DNA of 18,026 bases, from assembly GCA_031291905.1 (NCBI GenBank), contig JARLIC010000144.1, forward strand, positions 1 through 18,026. Direction: 5' to 3'. Both the position numbers and the translations under genes were made by a program. The number at the start of each line of letters is the position of its first letter. Within the stretch, counting starts at the first letter, position 1. Source of the DNA: Minisyncoccota bacterium (lineage in GTDB: Bacteria > Patescibacteriota > Minisyncoccia > UBA6257 > 2-01-FULL-56-20). The notes under the pieces were generated by a model. The model was not told where the DNA came from. It saw nothing but the letters and a program-made list of their open reading frames with translations, and did no database searches. Positions 7,337 to 13,118 of this stretch are shown here, piece by piece.

Positions 7337-7569
7337 TGTACAACAGAACCACTTCTTCCACCACCATGTCGCAACAGTGCTTCTTCTGCTCTCAGAACAT
7401 CAAGAACATTGATTACAAAGAGATCGACCTTCTGCGCCGGTTCGTTTCGAGCCAGGCCAAGATCGTCGACCCGCGGCACACGAACGTCTGCGCGAAGCAT
7501 CAGCGAAAGCTTTCGGATGCGATCAAGCGCGCGCGGTTCATGGCGCTCTTGCCGTACGTCCGCAAATAA
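7336..7569 (+). CDS. rpsR: Small ribosomal subunit protein bS18
   Basis: 77 aa from the ATG that overlaps the nusG stop, or 67 aa from the ATG at 7366 (MSQQCFF). The bS18 core is clear: IDYKEIDLLRRFVSSQAKIVDPRHTNVCAKHQRKLSDAIKRARFMALLPY. It is the cysteine-containing form, with C15xxC18 and C52xxH55 as a probable zinc site. Placement after nusG is unusual; rpsR normally follows rpsF-ssb and nusG normally precedes rplK. A TATAAT at 7332-7337 could also give it a private promoter, favouring the ATG at 7366. Its last codons lie inside the large inverted repeat that follows. Confidence 0.93.
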   Translation: MYNRTTSSTTMSQQCFFCSQNIKNIDYKEIDLLRRFVSSQAKIVDPRHTNVCAKHQRKLSDAIKRARFMALLPYVRK

Positions 7570-7701
7570 CAAAAAGCCCTTGTAGCCCTTTCGGGGACGG
7601 CGTTCCGGCCTGCTGGCCGGCCGCCTAAGGTCTCGCGACCTTAGGCGCTCCGACATTCCCCTCAAGAACTACAAGGGCTTTTTGTTATTTGCGGATGTAC
7701 G
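7553..7701. repeat. Long palindromic structured element after rpsR (terminator or structured RNA)
   Basis: Left arm 7553-7585 pairs with right arm 7669-7701: 27 perfect pairs, one G-T, then 5 more pairs. The arms include the last codons and stop of rpsR. Inside are a second helix, GGGGA/TCCCC (7593-7597 with 7657-7661) extended by CGG/CCG (7598-7600 with 7650-7652), and two hairpins. These are CCGGCC-TGCT-GGCCGG (7605-7620) and an 11-bp stem (7622-7632 with 7637-7647, loop TCGC). The whole folds as a long stem, an internal loop and a three-way junction. The arm ends GGGCTTTTTGTTATTT on both strands, so it can terminate in either direction. Confidence 0.85.
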
Positions 7702-7737
7702 TTGCAATTAAGTCTACAAGAACCTTTTCCGACTTTT

Positions 7738-7746
7738 TGCTATAAT
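7738..7746 (+). promoter_or_regulatory. Extended -10 promoter of the PAP2 phosphatase gene (leaderless)
   Basis: TG-C-TATAAT ends 8 nt before the ATG at 7755, so transcription should start at or within a base or two of the start codon. A first ATG at 7749 would lie upstream of the predicted transcript start, so 7755 is preferred. No good -35 is visible. Confidence 0.6.
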
Positions 7747-7754
7747 TGATGCAT

Positions 7755-8294
7755 ATGTTCCTCCTCGATCAGAAGGTGTTCCAATTGATTTATACGGCAG
7801 CGGGGCATCGTAATGCATTTTGGAACTTCCTTGCGATATTCTTTGCGCAATATCTGCCATACCTTATGGTGCTCGCGTTTTTCGTGCTTATTTATTATCG
7901 GAAAGGGTGGCGGCGGAAGGTCCATCTTTTCTGCGAGGCCGCACTCGCGATCATCCTTGCGCGCGGGATCCTGACGGAGATCGTCCGCTATTTCTATCAC
8001 GAGCCGCGGCCGTTCTCTTTCTATAATCTTGCCCCGCTTCTCAACGAAAGCTCGTGGTCGTTCCCGTCGGGGCACGCCGTGTGGTTCTTTGCGCTCGCCA
8101 TGGTCGTCTGGTTCGCCGACCGCAAGTGGGGATGGTGGTATTTTGCCCTGGCGCTTGTCATGGGTATCGCACGCGTGTATGCGGGCGTGCATTGGCCGAG
8201 CGACATCCTTGGCGGCGCGGCGGTGGGGATCCTGTCGGCGCTGTTCGTCCACTGGCTGCTGAAAGGGAGCAGGGAGGGATTGGAGAGAACCTGA
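7755..8294 (+). CDS. PAP2 superfamily phosphatase (undecaprenyl-diphosphatase/BcrC-like)
   Basis: 179 aa, an integral membrane protein with about five hydrophobic segments. The three phosphatase motifs are complete: R78 to R85-P86 (RYFYHEPRP), PSGH at 104-107 (SFPSGHAVWFF), and R140 with H146 and D150 (ARVYAGVHWPSD). H107 and H146 are the expected catalytic histidines. Such enzymes dephosphorylate lipid diphosphates, typically undecaprenyl diphosphate for cell-wall carrier recycling, or phosphatidate. The substrate cannot be fixed from sequence. It is convergent with mscL, with only 10 nt between stops. The nearby terpene synthase-like gene makes another prenyl diphosphate a possible substrate (inference). 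Confidence 0.9.
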   Translation: MFLLDQKVFQLIYTAAGHRNAFWNFLAIFFAQYLPYLMVLAFFVLIYYRKGWRRKVHLFCEAALAIILARGILTEIVRYFYHEPRPFSFYNLAPLLNESSWSFPSGHAVWFFALAMVVWFADRKWGWWYFALALVMGIARVYAGVHWPSDILGGAAVGILSALFVHWLLKGSREGLERT

Positions 8295-8304
8295 GGCCTT
8301 TCTA

Positions 8305-8739
8305 TTATTTGGAGTCCGACTTTCCTTTCTGAACGCTCGTGCAATACGCGCAGCGGCGCGCCTTTGCGGGGATGTTACTGAGGCATTCGGGGCATTGCTT
8401 GGTGACCGTTTCGGGCGGCAGCCCCTTTGGTGCGAGCCGTTCGTTCACTTTATTGATCGGCAGGACGACGAAGAAGTATACCGCGACGGCGGTGATGAGG
8501 AACGAGAAGAGGTTGTTAAGAAAATCGCCATAGGCGAACTGGCCTCCGTGGATGGTGAATGAGAACTTCGAGAAGTCCGGTTTGGCGACGAGTGCCGCGA
8601 TGAACGGCGTTAGCAGGTCTTTGACGAGTGCCGCGATCACGGAGTTGAACGCCGCGCCGATCATGATACCGACGGCGAGGTCTATGACATTGCCGCGGAG
8701 GATGAACTTCTTGAATCCCTGCAGGGTCTCCTTGAACAT
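8305..8739 (-). CDS. mscL: Large-conductance mechanosensitive channel MscL with C-terminal zinc ribbon
   Basis: 144 aa. The N-terminal helix and TM1 (about 1-42) are typical: GFKKFILRGNVIDLAVGIMIGAAF, with D41LLTPF. The periplasmic loop is about 52-70 and TM2 about 71-96. MscL forms a homopentameric pore that opens under membrane tension during osmotic downshock. Instead of the usual acidic C-terminal helical bundle, it ends with CPEC (116-119) and CAYC (130-133), a four-Cys zinc-ribbon-like tail. The start at 8739 is fixed by homology and by a -10 box 9 nt upstream; a longer upstream frame runs back through that box. It is the last gene of the minus-strand block and starts 10 nt after the stop of the terpene synthase-like gene. 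Confidence 0.93.
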   Translation of the reverse strand: MFKETLQGFKKFILRGNVIDLAVGIMIGAAFNSVIAALVKDLLTPFIAALVAKPDFSKFSFTIHGGQFAYGDFLNNLFSFLITAVAVYFFVVLPINKVNERLAPKGLPPETVTKQCPECLSNIPAKARRCAYCTSVQKGKSDSK

Positions 8740-8748
8740 TGTCCCTTT

Positions 8749-8757
8749 ATTATAGCA
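8749..8757 (-). promoter_or_regulatory. Extended -10 promoter of mscL (near-leaderless)
   Basis: On the minus strand, TG-C-TATAAT ends 9 nt before the mscL ATG and overlaps the stop codon (8750-8752) of the upstream gene. mscL can therefore be transcribed on its own as well as by read-through. The predicted leader is about 3 nt, although GGGA in it could assist translation. Confidence 0.6.
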
Positions 8758-10753
8758 GATTGAGAAAGGTAAGCGTGCGATCCCGTTCGGCGAGCGCATG
8801 GGCCGCGCCATGTTCCAGTTTGGCGAGGGCATCTTCCATAAAACTGGTCCCGTTTAAAAGCGTGCAGGAGTCGCGCGCGCATCGAGCCTTTTCGATATGA
8901 GCGCGGATCAGCGTCACTGTGCGATCCAGGGTCTCTTTCCAAAAGAACGTTCGCAAGGGTTTGATGATGTTCGCAATTGCAGGGCGCGAGCATTCCGGAA
9001 AACGAACGCGGTATTCCCCGACGAGTATTGCGGCAACGCCGTTGATGCGTCCGCGCAGGAGGTCCTCCTCCCAATCGTGGGCATCGTCATGAAGCTGGCG
9101 GGCGATGAGGTAGTGTCTAAAAAGCGATTCGACCGCACGATATTCCACGGAATCCTGAAGATATCCCGCCAGAAGCAACTCCGCGAGCGGTCCGGCGGCA
9201 TAACCCATGCTCCTGTCGGCAAGATTGTCATGGTCGCCGTACGAGGGAAGCGGGTCCGGCAGCCGGAGCGTATCGCTCGCAGGGATCGCGCAGTGTGCGA
9301 CCTCCCACTCATTCGCGCCATCGAGCGTATCCATTGTCGTATCGAAAAGTGCGGCGAGGGGAGTGGCGGGAAATTGTTCTGCAAGGCGCGCGTATATCCG
9401 AGAGAGCTTTCTCAAAAAGTAATTTGCCGCCGGCAAAAGCGAAGGTTGTCCTTCCCCGTCAAGAAAGTCGTCGTAGATGTCGTATGCGAGCCAACCATAA
9501 AGACCCGCAAGCGCCAGGCTCCGGGCAGTGTCTTCGGGGATCGCGAGTGTCTTCCGGTTCAGTATTTTTTGCAGATCGTGCGAGGGTGCGGTGATCATCG
9601 CACCGAATGCACACTCTATCCGCGCCATTGCCGTCGCGCCGAGCGTTTTCGGCAACGGACCACATTCCCGTTCCGCGGTGTCCCGGATGGTTTGATGAAA
9701 CGAGCGGATCGTCGGTGTGCCGATATTGGCACACCCAGGGGTATATTCGTAGCGGGCAAGCGCTTCCGCTATGAACGCGGCGGTAAGTGCCGATGACCCT
9801 GCATAATACGAAACATGGTCCTTTGCGGGATCGATGCAGAAGGGATAGGGTTGCCAGTCCCGTCCGGAAACCATATCGATCAATCGCCCGACCATGTTGG
9901 GCGTCGTCATTTCGGGATGTCCGCAATGAAAATATGTGGACATGCGCATTGCGAATTCGAGCGGTGTGCCAACATTGGGGGACAGTGATAAGAAGAGGGC
10001 GTCTTCGATCCCGCAATGAGGGCCGGAGCCGAAATAACGCGATAGGAAATACGCGACCTGGCACGGGCCGGGATAATAAAGGGAGGAAGGTATTTTACCC
10101 CCGACCTCATCCGTAAGATATTCGGTGATGCGGGGTGATCGTATGCCGAGCAAAGACAAAAAATATCCTATAGTGCCGTTTGTTACAACATCGGCGCGGT
10201 TCCGCATCTTTGTTGTCGGATCGGGAGGGACTATCCATGTGCGGTAGGGGCCACCCTCGCTTACCTCCAGGTCGATAAGTAGTTTTACCGCTGCGGCAAG
10301 GGCCTCTCCGGAAACGGCGGCGGGGAAGGACAGCTGCAGCGCGGTCAGCGCGGCAAATGTATCGTCGAGGTCGTCGGGGTAGGGTGAGGTCCGGTATTCC
10401 TGCCCTTCGCGTGAAAAGTAATTGAACGACCACCGTTCACTTTTCTCTTGCAGCAGGAACCCGGTCCCGCGACGAATGACAGCCTCCATGTCGTTGGATA
10501 CTTGCAGCGAAAGCGCATTGGCCGGCACGAGGGATCTGACGGAGCAAAGACACGCGATGATATTCGAAGTGAAAAAGGTCGTGGAGTAGGGGATTGCTCC
10601 GGAAAAATCAGCGGGCAAGGGGCTCGAGTAGCTCAGGAAATTTCCGCAAGGAAGTTGTTCCTCGGCGATATGTCGGAGGGCGTCCTTAATGATATTGATG
10701 ATGGGTCCGTCATTGTTCCCCGGGAGGATTATTTTCGTGTTGCCGATTTTCAT
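8750..10753 (-). CDS. Putative two-domain terpene synthase/cyclase (class II-like plus class I-like)
   Basis: 667 aa from the ATG at 10753. The N-terminal half (about 15-345) looks like an alpha-barrel of the terpene cyclase/prenyltransferase type and carries DLDDT at 128-132, matching the DxDD(T) acid of class II cyclases such as squalene-hopene and copalyl diphosphate cyclases. The C-terminal half (about 370-660) is all-helical. It has DDFLD at 428-432 (in YDIYDDFLDG) and DDAHDWEED at 556-564 followed by LLRGR, the two Asp-rich Mg-diphosphate motifs of isoprenyl diphosphate synthase/class I terpene synthase folds. The second motif also resembles the DxxED of phytoene/squalene synthases. There is no TM segment. 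The order, beta-like then alpha-like, resembles plant diterpene synthases without the gamma domain. Product and substrate are unknown. The start overlaps the histidine kinase gene by 44 nt. Confidence 0.6.
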   Translation of the reverse strand: MKIGNTKIILPGNNDGPIINIIKDALRHIAEEQLPCGNFLSYSSPLPADFSGAIPYSTTFFTSNIIACLCSVRSLVPANALSLQVSNDMEAVIRRGTGFLLQEKSERWSFNYFSREGQEYRTSPYPDDLDDTFAALTALQLSFPAAVSGEALAAAVKLLIDLEVSEGGPYRTWIVPPDPTTKMRNRADVVTNGTIGYFLSLLGIRSPRITEYLTDEVGGKIPSSLYYPGPCQVAYFLSRYFGSGPHCGIEDALFLSLSPNVGTPLEFAMRMSTYFHCGHPEMTTPNMVGRLIDMVSGRDWQPYPFCIDPAKDHVSYYAGSSALTAAFIAEALARYEYTPGCANIGTPTIRSFHQTIRDTAERECGPLPKTLGATAMARIECAFGAMITAPSHDLQKILNRKTLAIPEDTARSLALAGLYGWLAYDIYDDFLDGEGQPSLLPAANYFLRKLSRIYARLAEQFPATPLAALFDTTMDTLDGANEWEVAHCAIPASDTLRLPDPLPSYGDHDNLADRSMGYAAGPLAELLLAGYLQDSVEYRAVESLFRHYLIARQLHDDAHDWEEDLLRGRINGVAAILVGEYRVRFPECSRPAIANIIKPLRTFFWKETLDRTVTLIRAHIEKARCARDSCTLLNGTSFMEDALAKLEHGAAHALAERDRTLTFLNLL

Positions 10754-12194
10754 GATGGGAGGGGAGGTTGCCGGACGAAGACGGTGCAATGGCCGGGAAT
10801 TTTACGGTGAATAGCGCGCCGGCGCCTTCCGTGCTCTCCACGTCGATGGTGCCATGAAGGTCCTCTTCGATTATCTTCTTTATACTTGCGAGGCCGATAC
10901 CGGAGCCTCGCATTTTGTCCTTGGTCGTGAAGAACGGTTCGAATATTCTTCTCTGCGATCCGATGGGAATGCCGCACCCTTGGTCTTTGACGGAAAGAAC
11001 GAAGAAGCCTTTTTGAGCGTCCACATTGATGGTCACAATATACCGCTCATGTTCGCTTTCGGGGAACGAATGGTACGAATCAATGGCATTCGACAGAAGA
11101 TTGATGACTATTTGGTGAAATTTGAAGGGAGTGCCGGAGTAGATGAACGGATCACGCGCGTCATGCGGAAATATGATGTGGACATTCGCTTTGCCCGCTT
11201 TATGGGCTATGAGCTGGATCGCTTCCTCGATCCCTTCAATGAGGGAAAACGACCCGCAAGAATCTTTCTCCCCAAGTTGCCTTTGGAGGCCCCGCATGAA
11301 TTGTTGGATCTGGCGGGTCGTGGAATATGCCTCCGCGAGTGCCGTCTCCTCCTTGGAGTTCCCTTCGGTGCGAAGCGATATTGCATTCAGCAGATTGAGA
11401 ACATCGTGGAACAGGCCCGATGCCAGTTTACCGAACCCCGCAAAACGATGGATCTGCTCTATCTCTTTGAATTGGACCCGGCGCAACTCATCGGTGCGCT
11501 CGGTCACGCGCGTCTCAAGGAGGTCGCGCTCCTCTTTGAGGGCCGCTTCGGACCTCCTTGCGCGCGTAAGGGATTTCTCGATCTCCCGGTTCGACAGCCA
11601 GCTTATCCCCATGATGAGGAAATAGAAGATCGCGAACACAAGGATGTCGTCTTCGGTAGGATACTGCGGCTGGGCAACGACCAGGCCGCTGATATGCAGG
11701 TGCCATACGATCGTCAGCAGGCACGTGGTGAGCGCGGTCATGGCAAAGCCGAAAGCGGTACTTACGAGTATCCCTGAAGCGTACACGATGAGTGCATAAG
11801 CGAGGAGTGCGACGGGGAGGGCGGCGCCCCACCGATAGGCTGCGTAGGTGGTGTCGAGAAGAAGCGCCGCGATAAGGAAGTATGATGATGCGACAAAATA
11901 GCCGCGGCGGGAGAGCGCATACAGCGCGACGAAGAACAGCAGTAGCCCCGAAAATTGCGCGAACGACACGCCGGGATAATCCCATCCGTACAGGAGGGCG
12001 TGGTAAAGGACCATGCCGTCGAGCGCGGCCAGCATGAGGATCGCCCCCGCGAGGATGACGTTGAGGATATATTCCCTGCGTGCGATATCCTCGTTGGTGT
12101 TGGTCGGTCGGATACCGATGCGGAAAAGAAAGCTGGCGAATCTCCTTATCGCGCTGCGTTGCGGCTCTTCCATGGGATCGTCCGTCAGTCCCAT
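10710..12194 (-). CDS. Membrane sensor histidine kinase
   Basis: 494 aa. Six predicted TM helices lie in about 44-200 (near 44-64, 79-96, 101-120, 127-147, 149-167, 184-201), with no sizeable extracellular domain, so it may sense a membrane or intramembrane cue. A coiled coil (about 203-250) leads to the dimerisation/H-box GKLASGLFHDVLNLLNAI, with H263 the phosphorylated residue. The ATPase domain has the N box HQIVINLLSNAID (N365, N369), G1 DQGCGIP (404-410), the F box EPFFTTK and G2 GSGIGLAS (430-437). The H-box HDVLN variant is nearer the NtrB-like HExxNPL group than canonical EnvZ. An M8 start is possible. The likely partner is the OmpR-type regulator upstream. The C-terminal tail (about 471-494) is polar and overlaps the next gene. 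Confidence 0.9.
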   Translation of the reverse strand: MGLTDDPMEEPQRSAIRRFASFLFRIGIRPTNTNEDIARREYILNVILAGAILMLAALDGMVLYHALLYGWDYPGVSFAQFSGLLLFFVALYALSRRGYFVASSYFLIAALLLDTTYAAYRWGAALPVALLAYALIVYASGILVSTAFGFAMTALTTCLLTIVWHLHISGLVVAQPQYPTEDDILVFAIFYFLIMGISWLSNREIEKSLTRARRSEAALKEERDLLETRVTERTDELRRVQFKEIEQIHRFAGFGKLASGLFHDVLNLLNAISLRTEGNSKEETALAEAYSTTRQIQQFMRGLQRQLGEKDSCGSFSLIEGIEEAIQLIAHKAGKANVHIIFPHDARDPFIYSGTPFKFHQIVINLLSNAIDSYHSFPESEHERYIVTINVDAQKGFFVLSVKDQGCGIPIGSQRRIFEPFFTTKDKMRGSGIGLASIKKIIEEDLHGTIDVESTEGAGALFTVKFPAIAPSSSGNLPSHHENRQHENNPPGEQ

Positions 12195-12289
12195 GTGCTG
12201 AAATTGTTCTCCTCGACCGCGACGTCCATGAGTCTGTCTTTATCGCGGGATGTCCTATCGTTGAGCAACCTTTCCATGATCTCTTTCAT
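12185..12289 (-). CDS. Possible 34-aa small protein upstream of the histidine kinase
   Basis: An ORF of 34 codons plus TGA begins MKEIMERLLNDRTSRDKDR and ends FSTWD. It fills most of the 176-nt gap between the regulator and kinase genes. Its stop overlaps the kinase ATG by 10 nt (frame shift -1), an arrangement seen in translational coupling. A TATAAA (complement of 12307-12312) lies 17 nt before its ATG. No strong Shine-Dalgarno is visible. It is charged and probably helical. It may be a real small protein or a leader ORF setting kinase translation, or chance. Confidence 0.35.
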   Translation of the reverse strand: MKEIMERLLNDRTSRDKDRLMDVAVEENNFSTWD

Positions 12290-12306
12290 ATTGGTGATGA
12301 TTGATT

Positions 12307-12375
12307 TTTATACGCCTCGACCTTTGGATATATCTTATCCGGCCGGGGTAAAGAAAAGTTCAAGGAAAGGTCAAG
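12307..12375 (-). promoter_or_regulatory. Candidate promoter and tandem regulator site upstream of the kinase
   Basis: The minus strand has a candidate -10, TATAAA (12312 to 12307). Upstream are GGATA/TATCC inverted arms (12326-12340) and two copies of CTTGA (complements of 12360-12364 and 12371-12375) at an 11-bp period, the spacing bound by OmpR/PhoB-family regulators. The second copy overlaps the response-regulator stop codon. Assignment of this site to the adjacent regulator is inference. Confidence 0.3.
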
Positions 12376-13042
12376 AAGGGCCCATGGTATATCCCCGGCC
12401 CGGTATGGTGCGGATGAGCTTACGTTTGCCGCCGCGGTCGATCTTTTTTCTTAAGTTAGTGACGTGCGTCTCGATGCTGTTCGAGAGGGGATCGGCGCTG
12501 TCGTCCCAGACGTGCTCCAATATCATGCCGCGCGTGACCACTCTTCCGGGATTCTTCATGAAGTACTCCAGTATGGAATATTCCTTCGGCGTGAGCTTTA
12601 TGGTGTGTTTACCGCGCGTCGCCGAGAACATCTCGCGGTCGAGCACAAGGTCGCCGACGGTGAGCGTGGAACTTTCGATCGATTTTGGCCGGCGCAGGAG
12701 CGCCTTCACGCGCGCGGAAAGTTCGGTATAGGAATACGGCTTGGTGACGTAATCGTCCGCGCCGCAGTTCAAAAGACCGACCTTCCGTTCGATGTCGTTC
12801 TGGCCGCTCAGTATGAGGATCGGGGTCGTCATCTTGTACTCGCGCAGCTCCTTGCATATCTGATCGCCGTCCTTTCCGGGGAGCATGTTATCGAGCAAAA
12901 TGAGGTCGTAGTGATTGGTCTTGGCGCGGTACGACGCCTTCAGGCCGTCGTGCTCCACATCCACCGCGTAGCATTCCGATTCGAGCCTGGTCTTGAGCGT
13001 CGCCGCGGTCTCCTCCTGGTCTTCAACAACAAGGATTTTCAT
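12371..13042 (-). CDS. OmpR/PhoB-family response regulator
   Basis: 223 aa, standard length. The receiver domain (1 to about 118) has the acidic pair E7-D8, phosphoacceptor D51 in LILLDNMLPGKDG, switch S79 in PILILSG, and K101 in DDYVTKPYS. The C-terminal winged helix (about 125-223) has the OmpR pattern LTPKEYSILEYFMKNPGRVV, then ETHVTNLRKKID, and ends RTIPGRGYTM. Phosphorylation at D51, presumably by the kinase downstream, would promote tandem DNA binding. A -10 TATACT (complement of 13064-13069) gives a leader of about 15 nt, with GATAAAG repeats further upstream. The dus gene lies upstream on the same strand. Confidence 0.95.
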   Translation of the reverse strand: MKILVVEDQEETAATLKTRLESECYAVDVEHDGLKASYRAKTNHYDLILLDNMLPGKDGDQICKELREYKMTTPILILSGQNDIERKVGLLNCGADDYVTKPYSYTELSARVKALLRRPKSIESSTLTVGDLVLDREMFSATRGKHTIKLTPKEYSILEYFMKNPGRVVTRGMILEHVWDDSADPLSNSIETHVTNLRKKIDRGGKRKLIRTIPGRGYTMGPS

Positions 13043-13063
13043 CTGAATTTCGGGGTTGAGATA

Positions 13064-13115
13064 AGTATACTCCTTGTCTTCGGTGGCGCTATTCCGTCTT
13101 TATCTTTTCTTTATC
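13064..13115 (-). promoter_or_regulatory. Response-regulator promoter with tandem GATAAAG repeats
   Basis: The -10 TATACT (complement of 13064-13069) predicts a start near 13057. Two perfect GATAAAG copies (complements of 13109-13115 and 13098-13104) sit 11 bp apart, at about -41 to -58. This tandem one-turn spacing is typical of OmpR-family binding sites and suggests autoregulation. No classical -35 is present, which fits an activator-dependent promoter (inference). Confidence 0.45.
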
Positions 13116-13118
13116 GCT

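Noticed and set aside
7553..7701. Integron attC site
   Set aside because: The ends do not fit RYYYAAC and GTTRRRY, there is no cassette array or integrase, and the arms are too long and too perfectly paired.
7685..7738. Minus-strand frame ending Tyr-Ile-Arg-Lys-stop as the tail of a second bS18-like gene
   Set aside because: The match to rpsR stops at the edge of the inverted repeat and no start or bS18 sequence lies upstream; it is the mirror image of the palindrome arm.
8897..9796. 299-codon plus-strand frame opposite the terpene synthase-like gene
   Set aside because: Arg-rich translation without motifs, while the minus strand carries Asp-rich catalytic motifs and operon context.
10854..11777. 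307-codon plus-strand frame opposite the histidine kinase
   Set aside because: The kinase motifs on the minus strand are unambiguous; the antisense frame has none.
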